From: Candidatus Binatia bacterium
Lineage (GTDB): Bacteria; Desulfobacterota_B; Binatia; UBA9968
Direction of reading: 5' to 3'
NCBI GenBank assembly: GCA_025922795.1
Contig: JAICHC010000133.1
Location: 1 to 7,212, forward strand
DNA length: 7,212 nucleotides
Below, piece by piece: positions 4,606 through 7,212 of the stretch; position 1 is the first letter of the stretch, and each line of letters opens with the position of its first letter. The notes under the pieces are model-generated. The model saw only the letters and a program-made list of their open reading frames with translations, was not told the DNA's origin and searched no databases. Made by a program: the position numbers and the translations under genes.

Positions 4606-6840
4606 CTATGACTGCGCCGCCTTTTGCGCGAACTCGTCGCTCACGACAGCATTTGCGGAAACCGGAAACTCGATTGTGAAGCGCGAGCCCTTCGGTTCGT
4701 TGGGCCAGGCGCGAATATAGCCGCGGTGATCTTCGATAATCTGGCTAACAATGGTCAGTCCCAGGCCCGTGCCGTTTTCTTTAGTCGAAAAATAAGGCTC
4801 GAAGATTTTCGTACGAATTTCCGGCGCCAGACCGCAGCCATCGTCGGTGATCTCCAAGGTCACGATGCCGCGGGCCCGATCATAGGCCGTCGCGAGCTTT
4901 ATTTCGCCTTGGCCGCCGACCGCCGTCACGGCGTTGTCCAGCAGGTTGATGAGCACGCGTTTGATCTGCTCCCGATCGAGCTCCACCGGTGGAATGGCGC
5001 CGCCGCGGAAATGAAACTGCACGCCATGGTGTCCTTCTTTGAATAGAAACAGCGCCTCGCGAACAACCTCGTTGAGATCATCCGGCGCTAGCTGCGCCGA
5101 AGGCAAGCGCGCAAACTGAGAGAACTCATTGACGAGATTCTTGAGCTCATCGACCTGCCGGATAATCGTGCTCGTGCACTTGTCGAGGATCGCGCCGTCG
5201 CTCTCAAGCAACTTGGCGTACCGTTTGCGCAGTCGCTCGGCGGAGAGCTGGATTGGCGTGAGCGGGTTCTTGATTTCATGGGCGATCCGCCGGGCGACCT
5301 CACGCCACGCTTCCATCCGCTGCACCTTTTGAATTTGCGTAATGTCCTCGAGAAAGAGCATGACCCCCAGGATCGAGCCGTCGTCATCGCGCAACGTGGC
5401 GGCATTGACCATCAACGTGAGCAGCCGATCCCGCAATGAAAGCTTAAGCTCACGCTCGACGCTTTCGCGCTCCATGACGCTGTCGAGAATCCCACCGATC
5501 TCCCGGAGGGCTTCGTCACGAAAAACTTCCTGATAATTCTTGCCCACGGCTCGTTCTGCCGCGACGCCGAGAATCTGTTCGGCGGCCTTGTTCCAGGTGG
5601 TGATCTTGCCGGCCGGATCCACCGACACCACGCCCGCCGCGATATTGGCGAGCAAAGTTTCGACCACCGTCCCGCGCCGCTCGAGCTCCAGCTTGATTTG
5701 CTTCAGATCGCCGGTCATCTGATTGAACGATTGCATCAACACGCCGATTTCATCATCACGGCCACCCTCGATGCGATAGTCCCAGTTTCCCTGCGCGACC
5801 TCGTGCGTGCCCTCCGCGAGTTTTTGGATCGGCACAGTTATGCCTCGAGAAAGATAAATACCGCACCAGGTCGCCGCAAAGATGATCACCAGCGTGATCA
5901 AGAGCATCGTCAGCAGATAACTATTCTTAACCGGTGTCTTAAGAAACGTCAGATATTTGTATTGCTCGTAGGACTGCGAGATCTGCACCGCCCGTTTGGA
6001 AATGCTTTTCGGCACATAGTAGTCGACCACGACCACGCCGCGAATACGTTTATCGCTGTCGTAAAGCGGCACGCCGCCGCGAATGACATCGCCGTCGCCG
6101 AACACCTCCGTGCGCGTGACCTCGAGCCCGCGCAAGGCGCGTTGGAGAAACTCCTCGTCCGGCTTGATCAGGCCGCCGGTCGGCACTTGCTGGTTGTGGG
6201 CGACCATAAACGGCTCGCCGTCGGGCGAAAAAATCTCCACCTTGCCCAGGTTGTATTCGCGCTGCTTGGCTTGCACGAAATCCTTGAGCGCGGGGCCCTT
6301 TTGGGAATCGACCAAACCTGCGGCGGTAACTCGCTGGCTCAGCTGGCGCGCGTAAAAAATCGCGTTGTTGGCGGAATTCTGATAATAGGTCTGGCCGATT
6401 TCGAGTGAGCCTTGCAGCGCGCTGTCGACTTTGGAATCGAACCAGCGGTCAAACGATCTTGTCAGCAATCCGCCGGCGATGATGAACAGTAAGACGCTCG
6501 GCACCAGCGATAACGAGACGAAAGCGAGCACCAAGCGCACCTGAAGGCGTGAACCGAGAATGCGCCGCCGGCGCTCGACCACCAGCTTGACCAAGTTTCG
6601 GACCACCAGAAAGACCAGCAGACCGAGCAGGATAATCACCAGGTTGATCAGCAGAAAAAACACGACGTTGCTGCCCGTCGACGACTCGGGCGAGACGTCG
6701 GGCAGCTGGACTTCGAGATAGATCAGGGCCGCGACCATCAGCGCTGTGATCAGGATGACGATCGCCTCGCGCTTGCGCCGCTTGGTTTCCTCGCGCCTGA
6801 GCGATTCCTGGACGTACCGGGCGGGATTAGCGGATTTCAT
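4606..6840 (-). CDS. NtrY-like membrane sensor histidine kinase
   Basis: This 744-residue inner-membrane kinase has the NtrY layout. Transmembrane segments lie at about 26-43, 58-82, 103-127 and 307-329. A periplasmic sensor region at about 128-306 has a Cache-like ending (GVPLYDSDKRIRGVVVVDYYVP). A HAMP linker (330-382, TVPIQKLAEG, DEIGVLMQSFNQM) leads to a PAS domain (390-500, LLANIAAGVVSVD, TTWNKAAEQILG). The phosphoacceptor is His521 in RRIAHEIKNPLTPIQLSAERL. The ATPase has its N box at LLDNAVTAV (Asn636), G1 at DDGCG (666-670), F box at IFEPYFSTK and G2 at GTGLGL (690-695). It should therefore be able to autophosphorylate. NtrY normally pairs with NtrX, a sigma-54 activator; here the next gene, 20 nt downstream, is REC-LpxC, its likely partner. 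The signal is unknown. The ATG has only a weak upstream ribosome site. Confidence 0.92.
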   Translation of the reverse strand: MKSANPARYVQESLRREETKRRKREAIVILITALMVAALIYLEVQLPDVSPESSTGSNVVFFLLINLVIILLGLLVFLVVRNLVKLVVERRRRILGSRLQVRLVLAFVSLSLVPSVLLFIIAGGLLTRSFDRWFDSKVDSALQGSLEIGQTYYQNSANNAIFYARQLSQRVTAAGLVDSQKGPALKDFVQAKQREYNLGKVEIFSPDGEPFMVAHNQQVPTGGLIKPDEEFLQRALRGLEVTRTEVFGDGDVIRGGVPLYDSDKRIRGVVVVDYYVPKSISKRAVQISQSYEQYKYLTFLKTPVKNSYLLTMLLITLVIIFAATWCGIYLSRGITVPIQKLAEGTHEVAQGNWDYRIEGGRDDEIGVLMQSFNQMTGDLKQIKLELERRGTVVETLLANIAAGVVSVDPAGKITTWNKAAEQILGVAAERAVGKNYQEVFRDEALREIGGILDSVMERESVERELKLSLRDRLLTLMVNAATLRDDDGSILGVMLFLEDITQIQKVQRMEAWREVARRIAHEIKNPLTPIQLSAERLRKRYAKLLESDGAILDKCTSTIIRQVDELKNLVNEFSQFARLPSAQLAPDDLNEVVREALFLFKEGHHGVQFHFRGGAIPPVELDREQIKRVLINLLDNAVTAVGGQGEIKLATAYDRARGIVTLEITDDGCGLAPEIRTKIFEPYFSTKENGTGLGLTIVSQIIEDHRGYIRAWPNEPKGSRFTIEFPVSANAVVSDEFAQKAAQS

Positions 6841-6982
6841 CGGCTATGCCGGCCTAAAGGGCGCTTCGCTCGGTGAGCAAGGATAGGGCATGGTGCAAGT
6901 TTTTAAGCGTCTCAACCGATTGTCTCCGACCGACCCATGACATAAACGGTAGTTGCCAGCTACTCGAAATTTAAAGGAAAGT
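6841..6982. other. Intergenic region upstream of the kinase gene
   Basis: This 142-nt gap separates the DUF2905 gene from the kinase gene on the same strand and is the best place for a promoter of the kinase/REC-LpxC unit. I found a minus-strand TTGAGA but no -10 element at proper spacing, no sigma-54 GG/GC pattern and no clear hairpin with a T-run. Confidence 0.4.
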
Positions 6983-7195
6983 TTACCTTCTAAAAAAGTA
7001 AAGGACAAGTGAAACAATGACGCTTATGAGAATGCATGTGGTGATCGGAAAGTAGAAGGTGAAGCGTCCCCGCTGGATCGTGATATCGCCGGGAAGGTGA
7101 CCGATCCAAGGAAGTTTACCGGCCAGGGAAAGGACCAGCCCGAGAACCAACAGAAGCAGGCCAAAAAAGATCAGCGTCCTGCCGAGGTCCGGCAT
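6983..7195 (-). CDS. DUF2905 small membrane protein
   Basis: The 70-residue protein has the complete DUF2905 pattern. A first transmembrane helix at about 7-25 (RTLIFFGLLLLVLGLVLSL) leads to a conserved loop GKLPWIGHLPGDITIQRGRFTFYFP (26-50), then a second helix at about 51-67 ending in FFRR. It should be an inner-membrane protein of unknown function. The ATG is preceded by GGGAG at 7-nt spacing. In other bacteria genes of this family often lie close to ruvB and queA; those genes are not in the window, but queG, also in the queuosine pathway, is further along on the same strand. The 142-nt gap to the kinase gene makes direct cotranscription uncertain. Confidence 0.9.
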   Translation of the reverse strand: MPDLGRTLIFFGLLLLVLGLVLSLAGKLPWIGHLPGDITIQRGRFTFYFPITTCILISVIVSLVLYFFRR

Positions 7196-7202
7196 CGTGC
7201 AA

Positions 7203-7207
7203 CTCCC
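7203..7207 (-). promoter_or_regulatory. Ribosome binding site of the DUF2905 gene
   Basis: Read on the minus strand this is GGGAG inside AAAGGGAG, 7 nt before the ATG at 7195, and it supports that start. Confidence 0.75.
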
Positions 7208-7212
7208 TTTGC

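Noticed and set aside
5698..6408. A 236-codon plus-strand open frame opposite the kinase gene.
   Set aside because: The minus strand here encodes clear NtrY domains; the plus frame has low-complexity basic composition and no recognisable motif, as expected of an antisense shadow in G+C-rich DNA.

Overview
The window looks like a chromosomal segment of a Gram-negative bacterium, probably an uncultured deltaproteobacterial or similar lineage. This rests on a moderately high G+C content, an LpxC (lipid A) domain, an NtrY-type sensor kinase, QueG with a HEAT tail, and DUF2203 and DUF2905 proteins. The taxonomic guess is inference from gene content only. No tRNA, rRNA, CRISPR array, insertion sequence or phage gene was seen.

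Left part, mostly plus strand: the 3' end of a trypsin-like/PDZ (HtrA-type) protein enters from the left edge (2-634), with Gly where the catalytic Ser is expected. On the opposite strand, about 635-989, lies what looks like a frameshifted small exported beta-barrel (DUF5666-like) protein gene. Next is a YbgC-type hot-dog acyl-CoA thioesterase (1012-1437) with a good Shine-Dalgarno. Its stop codon interlocks with the stop of convergent queG in one TTAA.

Right part, all minus strand, read from right to left: a DUF2905 small membrane protein (7195-6983), an NtrY-like membrane sensor histidine kinase (6840-4606), a response-regulator receiver domain fused in one reading frame to a complete LpxC deacetylase (4585-3287), a DUF2203 protein (3241-2792), a hairpin-forming block of 8-bp repeats (2653-2724), and epoxyqueuosine reductase QueG (2609-1434).

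The main point of interest is the kinase/REC-LpxC pair. The kinase is NtrY-like and lies 20 nt upstream of the fusion gene, with the fusion's ribosome binding site inside that gap. The receiver domain is NtrX/NtrC-like and keeps every phosphorylation residue. The AAA+ and DNA-binding domains expected after it are absent, and the enzyme for the committed step of lipid A synthesis takes their place with all zinc and catalytic residues present. The simplest reading is a two-component system whose output is enzymatic control of LPS synthesis rather than transcription. That reading is inference; the fusion and its intact residues are seen directly.
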